From assembly GCA_030674185.1 (NCBI GenBank), contig CM060308.1, positions 29,040,004 to 29,104,003 of the forward strand: DNA of 64,000 bases, given 5' to 3'. This document shows, in pieces, positions 12,546 through 24,490 of this stretch (its first letter is position 1; each line of letters starts with the position of its first letter). Under the pieces are notes generated by a model that saw nothing but the letters and a program-made list of their open reading frames with translations, did not search any database and was not told the DNA's origin. This stretch comes from Monoplex corrugatus. Lineage: Eukaryota; Mollusca; Gastropoda; Littorinimorpha; Ranellidae. Position numbers and translations under genes: made by a program.

Positions 12546-13131
12546 TTGTCTCCTTGTTTGTTCTTACTCTGGTAGAGAGGTAATCCTTCTTTCCCTGTCT
12601 TGATGTTATGGCAATCATCTACATTTATCTTTCTACGTTTTGATGGTTTTTGTTGTGAAATTTCCTAACTTCCCGTCTGTGGAGGCAAGAAGCTGGCCAT
12701 ATACGCCCAGGGTCAAGGTGTGTGTAAGCGTCGTAGTAAACTTGCCCAAGGGGTTTTATATTAAACTGTGACCGCATTCTTTTCATACCTCGCCACCACA
12801 CTTCATGCGCCTACTCATCGAGTGACTCTTCTCCTCTTTACGGTGTAGGGCCATGAAGCTGTGCCCACTTCAGATTTGTTGGCGGATAGTTTCAGGTCCT
12901 TCACACCTGCTGGTGTAAGAAGTAAAGCTGTCCCACTCAGAATCTGTTCATGGTAGCTTTTTTGATTTCGGGTTCGATCCAATTACTTGTTGGTTCCTGT
13001 TGCGTACACGATGACGGCACAGGCTAAAAAGAAAAAAAAGGTCTTTGTTAAATGAGGTGGAAAAAATTGAATACTCTCTCTGTCTCTCTCTCTCTGTCTC
13101 TCTCTGTCTCTCTCTTTTGCTGTCTCTTCTC

Positions 13132-13180
<49 letters not shown>

Positions 13181-13361
13181 GTCTCTCTCTCTGTCTCTCT
13201 CCTCTGTCTCTGTCTCTCTCTCTGTCTCTGTCTCTCTCTTGTCTCTCTCTCGTCTCTCTCTCTGTCTCTTCTCTCTCTCTGTCTCTCTCTCTCTGTCTCT
13301 GTCTCTCTCTCTGTCTCTGTCTCTCTCTCTGTCTCTCTCTCTGTCTCTGTCTCTCTCTCTG

Positions 13362-13392
<31 letters not shown>

Positions 13393-13790
13393 GTCTCTCT
13401 CTCTCTGTCTCTGTCTCTCTCTCTGTCTCTCTCTCTCTGTCTCTGTCTCTCTCTCTGTCTCTCTCTCTCTGTCTCTGTCTCTCTCTCTCTCTCTGTCTCT
13501 CTCTGTCTCTCTCTCTCTGTCTCTCTCTCTCTCTGATTGCTATTTCTCAGTGTCTAGCTCTTTCTGTTTGTCTCTGTCTTTCTGTTTTTCTGCCTGATTC
13601 TACTCCCCCCCCCCCCCTCCCGCTCTCTGTCGATCTCTCTGTCTCTGTCTCTCTGTCTCTGTCTCTGTCTCTATCTGACTGTTTCTGTTTGTCTCTCCTC
13701 CTGTCTATCTATCCCTGTGTCTCTGTCTCTGTATCTGTCAGTCTGTCTGTTAAGTTTCTGCCCGTCTCTCTCTGTCTCTCTGTCTCTGTC

Positions 13791-13842
<52 letters not shown>

Positions 13843-13850
13843 CTCGGCAG
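12451..13850. repeat. CT/TCTG microsatellite clusters
   Basis: Three CT-rich arrays at about 12451-12539, 13071-13535 and 13628-13850, with TCTCTG/TCTGTC variants. They create long Leu/Ser or Ser/Val/Cys frames in all + frames and Arg/Glu frames on -. These are translation artefacts. Confidence 0.95.
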
Positions 13851-14434
13851 ATATGTAATTTCAGCCAGTGATGGCAAATTTAAACAGTGGCTTTGAACTC
13901 CTACCGTTTGAAAATGAAGTATCATTGTCATCACCCTCCCTCCTCTGTCTTTCTCTCTTTTTAATTGGAAATGCGATCGATACCTCACAATAGACATGCC
14001 CTCCTAAATTGTAATTATTTTGTTTGTGTCAGTACACGTGAACTGTTTGTTTTCGTGTGGCGCGTAGGATGTATTATAATGTTGAACGTGTTTGTGCGCT
14101 GTGAGTATGTGCTGGTGCGTGGAATTGAATGCATTCATCGAAATGTATATTTTCAGCACGTCAGCTGTTTTAGAACACGATAATGAAGAAGTAGGATTCA
14201 AGCAAAAGTACGTTTCAATGCTATTCGTCTGTAGGAAACATGATTATGTGGTACGTATCTGCTGTTCGTTACACAGTCATAAGAAAATTGTATTTAGAAA
14301 AAAAAAATTGTTTGAAATAATTTCGCGTGTCCTTGAACCGAAATTGTGTATGAAAGATTGAGTTTCAAAGGAGGATAAGCTGATTTATCAAAAATAATTG
14401 TTTTTTTATGCACAAATTCTCTTCAGTGAAATAA

Positions 14435-14945
14435 ATGAAACCACCCCATGGGGATGGTGGAGGATCTATCAATATAAATAGTATCCCCACCTTCTGGAGA
14501 TTCTATGCTAGAAATTTCCTCTTTTCTGTCACTCTCTTTGTTTCTGCCTTGTTCCTTTGCTTTCTGTCATTTCTTCTTATCATTTTCTGCCTTGTTGGTC
14601 CATTCACCTGTATGTGTTCGATAAAGTCTTACGCACTTTCTCGTAGGATTGATAATTGGGTCATGTATTAAGTACATTTCTGGTTCTAGGGAAATGTGAT
14701 ATGCAGACGCGATTTTAGGTAATTTAGGCCTATTTTCATGTATCTTTTGGTGTCCTCAGTTATATCTAAATGTGTATTCACGTGTGCCAGGGGCATCTCC
14801 TTAGAATCTGTGCGCGAATACATTGACATCCGTACTTAATTTTCTTTTCCTCTTTTTCCTGTTGAAGTATTGTGTGTGTTTTGAAACTGTTATAGCCCTG
14901 ATATGGCTCTGTGCAGTCGGCTGGGTTTTAAACGAAACTATCATT
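14435..14945 (+). repeat. Dispersed ~550-bp repeat family A, copy 2
   Basis: Same family as 6725 and 20227, with the 5' motif CCCCATGGGGAT and ATAGTATCCCCACCTTCTGG and the 3' motif CTGTGCAGTCGGCTGGGTTT. Compared with the 20227 copy it lacks ~40 bp in the middle. Confidence 0.85.
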
Positions 14946-16055
14946 AACAATAAAAAAAAAAATGAATACGACGATACAACACAGCTGAAGTACCTAGTCA
15001 TTGCTTATCTTACAACCCCCCCCCCCCCTCCTCAGCCCTAGAAGGAAGACACTAAATGACTAATACAATCGCTTATCTTAAAAGAAATTGAACTAGAAAT
15101 GATAGTGACATGGCATGCATACTGACTCATCCTGATCTTCTTCCGCTTTTCCTCTTTTTTATAGCTAAGCCCCTGTCAACTCTTCAGGGGTTTTAAACAT
15201 TCTACTGCACACTTTTGGTACATGGAATAAGGCTTGTCTTTCATGGCAAATAGCTTCAAAAGACGAGTAAATTGATTCCGGAAGTATTTTCCTGTCCGTA
15301 TAACAGTAACAACACGTGTGCACACCCGCACACGTGCGCGCGCTCACACACACACGTACGCACGCACACGCGTGCAAGCACGTCCTCAGCTCATAGCCAA
15401 AAGACCTACCCTGTGAGCGCAAGGGAATAGGGTTTTAGGCGGCCTGCCCACCTGATGACTCCGTCACAAGACATACAGATCTTTACAAAGTGTGGCCTTA
15501 CCAAGAGCCACCCCGTTCCATCATGATCGAAACCATCATCAATCAGTCTGGGACGCCTTATCCGTCCATGTAAGCCTGGTTTTTCTCACACCTAATCTCT
15601 ATACTTACCTGAAGGCTATCCGCCACCTGCGACCCGCTGGGTTGGGGGATGATGTGCTCTGATGAGTAACGGTATCCCGTCCATCGTCTCGTCCTTCCAT
15701 CGCTGTGCTGACCTCATCTGGATGATGGGCACATCAAAGATGGGCCCTGACAGTGATCGAGACAGGTATCATGTCATGGAGTAGGACGGACTGGCTGCGA
15801 TCAGATCAGAGGTCGTTGACTCCAATCAGCTGAATCAGCCAGCCAGCCGCATTATCACCTGTGAATTCAACTGGCCATGAAAACTCTTCATCTGCAGCCG
15901 TTACTGTTTGGCGTGTTGGTCGTGGGGGTCATTCACTCCAGCGTGACCAGGCATGTACCGAAACGACCCGCCGGTCAGATGCACGGCACACACACACATT
16001 TGTCCCAGTTACACCGTTTGAAAACTGGAACATCGGTATCCTTTGTGATGATGAT
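14946..16055. other. Non-coding stretch, no gene recognised
   Basis: No exon recognised. Includes a C run at 15017-15027 and an ACGCAC/ACACGC-rich patch at 15313-15380. The rest looks unique. Confidence 0.45.
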
Positions 16056-16059
16056 GATA

Positions 16060-16092
<33 letters not shown>

Positions 16093-16220
16093 CTGTGTGT
16101 GTGTGTTTGTGTGTGTGTATATGTGTGTGTGGTGTGTGTGTGTGTGTGTGGAAGTGTGTGTGTGTATGTGTGTGTGTGCATGTGTGTGTATGTGTGCGTG
16201 AGAGAGAGAGAGAGAGAGAG

Positions 16221-16261
<41 letters not shown>

Positions 16262-16262
16262 G

Positions 16263-16305
<43 letters not shown>
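16056..16305. repeat. (GAT)n + (GT)n + (GA)n compound microsatellite
   Basis: (GAT)n at 16046-16091, GT-rich 16094-16198, (GA)n 16199-16222, then (GT)n to 16305. Confidence 0.95.
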
Positions 16306-16309
<4 letters not shown>

Positions 16310-16699
16310 GATGACGGATATATTATCATCATTTGCTTTATGAAAGGAGAGCCAACAGCTTGCCCTGAGATTGCACTGAGTTCTCAATGCACAGCGATCT
16401 GTTCGGTCATGTAGACCTACTGAATTGCTTGGATTTTCTTTGTGTTTTCGCTTACAGCTGTTGTGTTGTTGTTCGCTTGTTTTGTGTTTCCGCTGGCCAA
16501 CGTTTTTCAAAGACGGCAGTCTCTTCCCCCCAATCATCATCCCTTCCAGATGGTTGTTATGTTGCTCAAGATGGCGGCAAACTAGCAAGTTATTGCGAAA
16601 TCTCCTGCCCTCCATCTTCTTTTTATTTATATTATTTTTTTGGTCTCATTTTCTATGCCATCTTAATGGCCACAGAAGCCTGCACAGTTTTCATAGTGC

Positions 16700-16920
16700 G
16701 ATTATGATGATGACACTCGCACATACAGAAGATTGGAGAGAGTTCGTGCGCTTCACCCAAATCTGCCAGCAAAGTCTTATGTGCAGGCAAGATCTTGAAA
16801 TAGGGGATAGGGGACGTACTTCTTACATGTAAACACAGAAGTGATGTCACCAGAACGATGGAAACATAAATATCAGAGGCAAACAGGACAGTTTTTGATG
16901 TTTCGGGCTGGTGTTGAACT
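16700..16920 (+). repeat. Dispersed repeat family C, copy 1
   Basis: Similar to 46190-46430 over ~220 bp (CCCAAATCTGCCAGCAA / CCCCAATCTGCTAGCAA, then TTGAAATxGGGxAxGGG, ACCAGAACGATGGAA, CGGGCTGG). Parts of the family also occur inverted at 18739-18850 and 18918-19025. Confidence 0.65.
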
Positions 16921-16989
16921 CAAGGTATCAGATCTTATGTCCACGGCTGTGTCCACAAGAACCAACCATCCCACATAAAAAGAGAACTC

Positions 16990-17312
16990 TGTGTGTTTAT
17001 CTGTCTGTATGCCTGCCTGTCTGTCTGTCTCTGTCTGTCTGTCTCTTTCTCTCTGTCTCTGTGTCTGTCTGTCTCTCTGTGTTTCTGTCTCTATCTCTGT
17101 CTGTCTGTCTCTCCCTCTCTGTCTCTCTGTCTGTCTTTTTCTGTCTGTCTGTCTGTCTCCTCTCTCTCTCTCTCTCTCTCTTGTCTCTCTCTCAAATCCA
17201 TATGTTGTGCCTACACTAAATTTCCTGAGAATTGCTTTTTCATCTGCTTTATTTTACACGTGCATGAAAAGAAATAATGTTTCGGAAAGTCTGTTAGTGG
17301 GCGTATTTATTG

Positions 17313-17393
<81 letters not shown>

Positions 17394-17410
17394 CGCGCAC
17401 GCGCGCGCGC
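16990..17410. repeat. CTGT/CT and GT microsatellites
   Basis: CTGT/CT-rich 16990-17192 and a pure (GT)n tract at 17313-17388 ending in an alternating GCGC/CACG patch. Purine-pyrimidine alternation of this length can adopt Z-DNA. Confidence 0.9.
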
Positions 17411-17667
17411 AGTGGTACCTGTTACGAATTTCGCCTCAAAGCCAAGTTTGAGACGAGTTTTCTTCTTAAATGAACGTGTGCGAATTCATTTTGTGTAGCA
17501 GTTTCTTTCCAGAGGGAATGATCATATTTTGGTTTAAATGAATTATTGTTATTATTTACGCTGTGTAGAAAATAGTACAGTAAAATGATCTGAAGTGATA
17601 TGAATTATTGCTGAAAATATGCTCTCTATAATTTTCCATTGCTTTTATTCTTTCTCCCCATTTATAG

Positions 17668-17806
17668 CCGTGTGCGTGTGCGTGTGTGTGTGTGTGTGGT
17701 GTGTGTGTGTGTGTGCGCGCGCGCGCGTGTGTGTGTGTGTGCGTGAGTGCGTGTGTGTGCGTGCGTGCGTGCGTGTGTGTGCGTGCGTGCGTGTGTGTGT
17801 GTCTGT
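17668..17806. repeat. GT/GCGT microsatellite
   Basis: GT-rich array with GCGCGC and GTGC interruptions, directly upstream of the LINE-type tail at 17807. Confidence 0.9.
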
Positions 17807-17877
17807 TTCAGCGCTTAGATTTGATTTTATCACGATTTTGCGCTATATAAATATTGTAATTATTATTATTATTATAA
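17807..17877 (+). mobile_element. LINE/SINE 3' tail fragment ending in (ATT)n
   Basis: Reads CAGCGCTTAGAT ... TTTTGCGCTATATAAATATT followed by (ATT)n. The same 'AGCGCTTA...GCGC.ATA' hairpin-like tail with (ATT)n appears inverted at 61545-61610 next to a LINE coding remnant, so this is probably a 5'-truncated copy of that type. Confidence 0.6.
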
Positions 17878-17986
17878 AACGTGTATTAGAAATTTCTACA
17901 CATCAGTAGTGATGGGAATCAATCCTAGATTTTTGTGTGTGTAAAAACATTGTGCAGGACAAAAATCACTGATTCGAACTACCTGA

Positions 17987-17989
<3 letters not shown>

Positions 17990-18057
<68 letters not shown>

Positions 18058-18300
18058 TGTGTGTGTGTTTTGGGTATGTGTGTCGTGTGTGTTTGTGCGT
18101 GTGAATGTGCGTGTTTGTGTATATGCGTGTTTGTGTACGTGGTTGCGCTTGTATTTGTGTATGTACGTGGACATGCGTGTATGCGTTTGTGTGTGTATGT
18201 GCACGTGTGTGTGTACGTGCGTGTTGTGTATGCGCACATATGTGTGTGTTTATGTGTGTGCGTGTGTGTGCGTGTATGTGTGTGTGTGTGGGGGGGGGGG
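17990..18300. repeat. (GA)n followed by GT-rich array
   Basis: Pure (GA)n 17990-18054, then GT with many GC/AT interruptions to ~18290, ending in a G run (18291-18300). Confidence 0.95.
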
Positions 18301-18564
18301 ATGCATGTGAGACGGGTTGGGATTGAACTCTGAACCTTTCGCCTTCAGTGTCGAGTCTGTCTAACTATATCCCTGCCCGGGAGAGAGTACGTAAGTGATG
18401 AGTATCGTGTCCCGGATCATTATGAAGGTGGGAAAATGTAACACTTATTGAAATATTTTGTGTGTGTGTGACTTTCACGGAATGCCGTGTGAGTCGTAAA
18501 CACCTTTTTTAAGCTGATAAATGATTCTGGCCTGGCTGTCTGGAAAATAATAGATTGTGAGCGT

Positions 18565-18656
18565 ATGCGTGTGTGTGTTTATGTGTGTATATATATGTGT
18601 ATGTGTGTGTATATATATATATATATGTGTGTGTGTTTGTGTGTGTGTTTGTGTGA

Positions 18657-18738
<82 letters not shown>
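18565..18738. repeat. (GT)n/(AT)n microsatellite
   Basis: Mixed GT and (AT)n (about 18591-18625), then uninterrupted (GT)n to 18738. Confidence 0.95.
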
Positions 18739-18742
<4 letters not shown>

Positions 18743-19262
18743 ATTGCTGGCAGACTTGGGTGGAGCATGTATGGAAGTATCCGAGCGCGATGAATCTCTG
18801 TTGAACAATCACCAGACTGTAGTGCTATGCAACTTTAGCACAACCATGACTATTAGAGAGAGAGAAAGAGAGAGAGGGGGGAGAGAGAGGGAGAGAGAGA
18901 GAGGGAGAGAGAGAGAATTGCTGGCAGACTTAGGTGGAGCATGTATGTAATTGTCCGAGCACGATGAATCGCTGTTGAACAAACGACAGACTGTAGTGCT
19001 ATGCAGCTTTACCACAATCATAACTACTAACAAAGAGAGAGAGAGAGAGAGAGGGTAACCTTCTTCATGTTTTTATATAAAGTAGGCGTAACTGTAGTGG
19101 TGGAGAGAGAGAGAGAGAGAGGGAGAGAGAGAGAAAGAAGAGACAGACAGACAGACAGACACAGAGAGAGAGAGACAGAGAGAGAGGGAGAGAGTGGGTG
19201 ACCTTCTTCATGTTTATATAAAGTGGGCTTAACTGCAGTAGTAGTGGTAGTGACAGTGTAGA
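18739..19262. repeat. Two tandem duplications interleaved with (GA)n
   Basis: A ~110-bp block at 18739-18850 recurs at 18918-19025 (GCTGGCAGACTT.GGTGGAGCAT, CAGACTGTAGTGCTATGCA). A ~45-bp block at 19058-19103 recurs at 19198-19245 (ACCTTCTTCATGTTT, TATATAAAGT). Each is separated by GA/GACA repeats. The first block is related, inverted, to repeat family C. Confidence 0.85.
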
Positions 19263-20226
19263 TTGAATGCACAGAAGGGGGAACACATGCCTCTCAGGAA
19301 TGCTGTTGACAACATGGCTGATTCAATTTGGACTCCGAACGGTCGAGATCTACCCGAGGGTGTGTTCAGAGATCGGCGATCATTTTATCTCTTGAAACTG
19401 TGAGAGCCAGGTTTCATGATCTTGTCGACAAGAGGAAAAATTAAACTGTTTGGAGGAGTGCGGGGGCGTGTGTGTGTGTGTGGTGTTGTGTGTGTGTGTG
19501 TGTGAATGTGACAGGAGATATTCGCAAAGAATGTTGCTACAAAATGGCTGATCGACTTTGGATTATTGGGAGTTGTGATAGGTTTACACCTGGGCAGCGC
19601 GACTCGTGGTTGTGTTGGTGTCTCAGTTGGGAATGTTAGAAATCTGTGCCAAGGCTAGAGTAACGTAGGCCTACGACGAAAAGTGACGACTTTGATACCT
19701 AAACTGATTTCACGTCGATGTATACACATGTGCACACATTGTGGTGTATTCCTCTTTGAGATTCATTCCTGAAAGAAATCGTAAATTGAAAGTTTGACGA
19801 TCCGGATTTTTGATATACCGTTTAAAAGTTCCAGAAATGTTTGTTCACAATGTTTGAGGCTCGTTATGTTGCATGTATTAACAGGACATTTCGACGAGTT
19901 TTTAAAAAAAAATTTTTTTTTATGAAACTGAGGAAAGCTATTTCAACTTACCATTTCCTGAAGGAGGAAGAAGATACTAGATGTGTTTCTTGGGACGGGT
20001 AAGGGGGCACTTGGAGGGAATGTCATTACGGAATGGCTGATTCACGCTGACTTCAAGGAATGGAGTTTAGATAAATGGGCCTGGGTATTTCCACTCTTGA
20101 CTGTGTGTTGTGTGGCGGAAACTCAAGTTACACGGAAAGTCGGCGGCTAAAGGTAAGGTTAGTAAGACACGTGAGGGACTTTTGTACTTGATTATAAACC
20201 ATTTTACATGACTGTAGTGTAGCCTT
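19263..20226. other. Non-coding stretch with a thrice-repeated motif
   Basis: No gene. A block of the form GAATGTxxTTAC(A)xAATGGCTGATTCA..TTGGA occurs at about 19299, 19530 and 20018, suggesting decayed tandem repeats. Confidence 0.45.
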
Positions 20227-20815
20227 CCCCCATGGGGATACCAGGGGCTCTTTTAGTACAAATAGTATCCCCACTTTCTGGAAATTCTGTGCTAGTACTT
20301 TTTCCTCTTTTCTGTCTCTCTCTTTGTTTCTGCCTTCCTCTTTTGCTTTCTGTCATTTCTTCCTGTCATTTTCTATCTTGCTGGTCCATTTACCTGTATG
20401 TGTTCGATAAAGTCTTACGTACTTTCTCTTAGAGTTGATAATTGGGTACATGTATTAAGTGCACTTTTTGGCTCTAGGGAAATTAGATATGCGAAAGCAA
20501 TTTTAGGTAATTTAGGCCCGTTTTTGTATGTTTTAATACCCTTAGTTATGTTTAAATTTTATTCAATTATGTTTTTCAAAATCCCTGTGTGATAAATTGG
20601 ACGGAGTGGTCAACGCCGGGGGCATCTCCTCAGATTATGTACGTGAATTCATTGACATGTGTACTTAATTTTCTTTTCTTTCTTTTTTTTTCTTTTTTTT
20701 TCTCTTTCTTTCTTTTTTTTTGTGTTTGTTCCTGTTGAAGTATTGTGTATGTTTTGAAACGGTTATAGCCCTGATATGGCTCTGTGCAGTCGGCTGGGCT
20801 TTAAACAGCAATAAG
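20227..20815 (+). repeat. Dispersed ~550-bp repeat family A, copy 3
   Basis: The most complete + strand copy, from CCCCCATGGGGATACCAG to GTCGGCTGGGCTTTAAAC. Interrupted by a T/CT-rich insertion at about 20675-20735. Confidence 0.9.
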
Positions 20816-20924
20816 TATCACCATAACCAATGTAGTCTACATAAATGGGGTGATATTCTTTGAAATCATTCCTAGCAGGAGGGAGGGCGATCTTTCCATT
20901 GTTTCCTTTATTGATTTTTCTTGG

Positions 20925-21125
20925 ATGCATGTAAGCACGTAATTTTGCCCACACTGTGCAGGCAGTATGTTGATGCGCAGTCTGCATACTCCGTCTTCGG
21001 TAGGCATGCATGCTGGGTGTTTTCATGTTTCCATGAGTTATTCACTGACATGACTTATAGGATCTTTGACGTTCATATTTGATATTCTGCATGCGAATAC
21101 ATACACATGACACTGGCGAGTCTTA
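20925..21125 (-). mobile_element. tRNA-derived SINE-like element, inverted fragment
   Basis: Read on the - strand it contains the CGTCAAAGATCCTATAAGTCATG core and GCAGACTGCGCATCAACATA, matching the element at 48640-48990 (also -) and, more distantly, 33005-33440 (+). The core resembles a SINE-type repeat common in gastropod DNA (from memory). Confidence 0.65.
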
Positions 21126-21344
21126 CAGTTGGAAAGGTTTACGACTCCCCACGTCCATACCCCTCCTCCCCCCCCCCCCCCCAATTACAGTATGAGCAGT
21201 TCCAAAGGCTTAGGCTTTTATTTATTCACAGCTTATTTGACCATACCTTTGAGAAGGGGCTCAAAGAAATCGTTTCGCAGATGTAAGAGAAAGACATTGA
21301 GCGCGTTGACGGATTTGTTGGAATGTTGTCTTTGACATCAAAGT

Positions 21345-21625
21345 GACTGCCGGCGTTCAAGCAAGTAGACACTGAAAACACAGGACTGTAGAAGGGGAAC
21401 ACGTATTTATTCAGCACAACGGGACAGACGTGCATATCGAAGATCCAGCCTTAAATCCAACGAATACAAGAGAAAACAAAAAAACAGATTCACCAAATTA
21501 AGGACAAAAGAATAACAGATCAGGTTCAGAACTACACAAAAACAGAACCAGAACGCATGTTTGATATGAAATATAACAAAACAAGACTAATGCAAATTTT
21601 TGGGCAAATCGCCTTTGTCAAGCCT
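21345..21625 (+). repeat. Dispersed repeat family D, copy 1
   Basis: Shares GCGTTCAAGCAA at its start and TTTTxGGxCAAxTxGCCTTTGTCAAGC at its end with 45420-45545. Runs directly into a (CA)n array. Confidence 0.6.
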
Positions 21626-21995
<370 letters not shown>

Positions 21996-22698
21996 CACTC
22001 CCTCATGTAAATAGATTGAACTTGTCGATCCTTCTATACGAGCAGAATCAGCACTTTGTTGCCTTTGCCAGCCTCTTTTGTTCTACGACCTTCACACTTT
22101 CATGATCATCGTCTCAACCATCGATTTTCTCCATGTAGATTTTTCACTTTGAAAATATCACCGCCATTTTCTCTCTCGGAGGACAAACCATCAGTGCATA
22201 TAAAACTATTACTCAGTCCTGTCGACAGCACTTTTTACTGGTTACCAATTTTCATGTATGTTTTATATTTTTACCCAAGATCTATCCATTACGCTTTCAC
22301 AATATGACGTAAGTATCCTATGTTTTGCTAAAAACTCTCATTTTCATCACATCATATTATAGTCTTCTGCTGCACTCATGTTCTCAATGTTTCTACATCC
22401 CTAAGATCTGTTGCGAGTCTATGTTTCGTATCAGAAGAGGCAACCAGCTTGTGGTTCCCTAGTATATGCTTTTACCATACCACAGCACAAGTCGCCTTCA
22501 TCATAGATTTCATGTTTTTTTCATAACCCTCCTGCAGATTTGGTTGGAACGTATATTGGAATTGTCTGGATGCCGTGAGTCCCTTTTGAACAAACTGAGC
22601 TCCAAACTCCACACCACTTCTTGTATACTGTCAGGTCCACATTCTGATCGGAATGTTTGGTCGTTCTGATCCTACGTTAAGTTATGTAAACGTTTACC

Positions 22699-22784
<86 letters not shown>

Positions 22785-22823
22785 CTTTTAACGTCTATTC
22801 ACATATCATGTGCTTTTAGGCGA

Positions 22824-22863
<40 letters not shown>

Positions 22864-22878
22864 GGGTGTGCGTGTGTG

Positions 22879-22929
<51 letters not shown>

Positions 22930-23442
22930 ACGCGCGTGTTTGTCAAGGACGTTTTTAATGCATGCTGTTTTGACTGTGTTGACAGTAGTTTAGATTCACT
23001 CTTCGATTTGCCGACCACTTTGTTGTCAGACATGGACAAACTTTCCATGTGTCAATGTTAGCCACTGTGCCACGCGGTCTGAAAAAATAATAACCGGTTC
23101 CCCCGTCATCACAGTGTGTCCCTTCTGTCTTGTAGAAGACGAAATATTCAAAAAGCAAGCTGAGAGGTCATTAGGGCCCCTTTTCTTTACCCTCTTTTTC
23201 GAACTGCATCGTATCATATCGTATTATTTTGTGTTGTATTGCATTATAATATATTAATGTCTACACGTAAGCCTATCTCTGTCAAAGATCTTGTTTATTT
23301 GTTCATTTGTTGTTCATTTATTCATTTATTCATTAGTCTAATTATTCATTTATTCTATCAGATATCTTTGATCATGTATACGCTTTGTTCTCATTTATGT
23401 ATTCATTCATTTACTTTATCAATCATCTTTAAAACTTACCCC
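21996..23442. other. Non-coding stretch with two GT arrays
   Basis: (GT)n at 22702-22779 and 22826-22945. The rest is AT-rich unique-looking sequence without a recognisable exon. Confidence 0.5.
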
Positions 23443-23822
23443 GTGGAGGTGCCGGTGTCTCGTTCAATATGAATAGTGTCCTCGCCATCTGGAGATTCTG
23501 TGCGAGAACTGTCCTTTTTATTTTTTTTTTTATTTATTCATTTCTTTATTTATTGACACTCTTTTTGTTTCTGTCCTGCTCCTTAACTTTCTGCCATCTG
23601 TTCTTATCAATTTCTGCCGTGCTAGTCTATTTACCTGCACGTGTTCTATATAAAGCCTTATGTGCTTTCTGTTAGGATTGATGCCTGGGTACATGTATTG
23701 ACTGCACTTTTGGCTGTAAGGAAATGTAATATGCAGATAGAATTTTAGGTAATTTACTCAGTGTGTTTTAGGTGTTCATAACGATGATAGGGTCCTGCTC
23801 AGTCGACTGGAGTTTAAACGCT
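23443..23822 (+). repeat. Dispersed ~550-bp repeat family A, copy 4 (3' shortened)
   Basis: Carries the family 5' half (ATAGTGTCCTCGCCATCTGG; GTGTTCTATATAAAGCCTTA) and its 3' end (TCAGTCGACTGGAGTTTAAAC), but lacks ~150 bp of the middle. Confidence 0.8.
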
Positions 23823-24002
23823 AATGATGATAATGATGATGATGATGATGATCATCATCATCATCATAATCATTATTCATCACGATCATCATCATGATCA
23901 TGATCCTCCTCCTCATCATCATCATTATTCATCATCGTCACCATCATTATTCATCATCATTCATCATCATCATCGAGATTGTGCATTTCCCCTCTTACCC
24001 CA

Positions 24003-24056
<54 letters not shown>

Positions 24057-24110
24057 GTCTGTCTCTCTCTCACTCTCTCTCTCTCACACACACACACTCA
24101 CACACACTGT
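23823..24110. repeat. (GAT)n/(ATC)n, (CT)n and CA microsatellites before an ASPP exon
   Basis: GAT turning into ATC trinucleotides at 23823-23975, then (CT)n 24006-24090 and short CA. They lie in the polypyrimidine approach to the exon at 24211. Confidence 0.9.
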
Positions 24111-24210
24111 TCGTGTGTGTGTGCGTGCGCGTGTCTGTCGTGTCTGTCTGTGGGTCTGTCTTTATGTGCGGCCGAGTACATTCATCGTTCATTTCTGTCT
24201 GTCCTCACAG

Positions 24211-24490
24211 CTGCCAGGAGCCAGTGCCGCTAACCTGACGCTGTCAGAGCTGCAAGGACTGGCGGCGCGGCAACAGGCGGCCATGGAGACGCAGCAGCAG
24301 GCGCTGGTGGCCCGTGAGACACGCCTCAAGTACCTGCAGCAGCAGGAGGCCCGGCACCGCCAACTGGCCTCGGAGACGGTGCGCCTGCAGCGCATCCGGG
24401 AGAAGGTGGAGGCGCAGGAGCTGAAGCTGAAGAAGCTGCGAGCCGTCCACGGTCAGGTGGAGCAGTACAAAGTGTCCAATGGCAACCTGA
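24211..24490 (+). CDS. ASPP: ASPP exon: start of coiled coil
   Basis: Acceptor CTGTCCTCACAG ends at 24210; donor GTACGT starts at 24491. Reads in phase 0 from [20 protein letters not shown] and leaves one base. [15 protein letters not shown] and the Gln/Arg/Glu-rich heptads match the ASPP1/2 segment 'LTLAELQEMASRQQ'. Strongly GC-rich compared with its flanks. The last ~55 bases are repeated twice downstream (24556-24605 and 24767-24822). Confidence 0.93.

Noticed and set aside
13045..13871. Long Ser/Leu/Cys/Val frames
   Set aside because: CT/TCTG microsatellite read in several overlapping frames at once.
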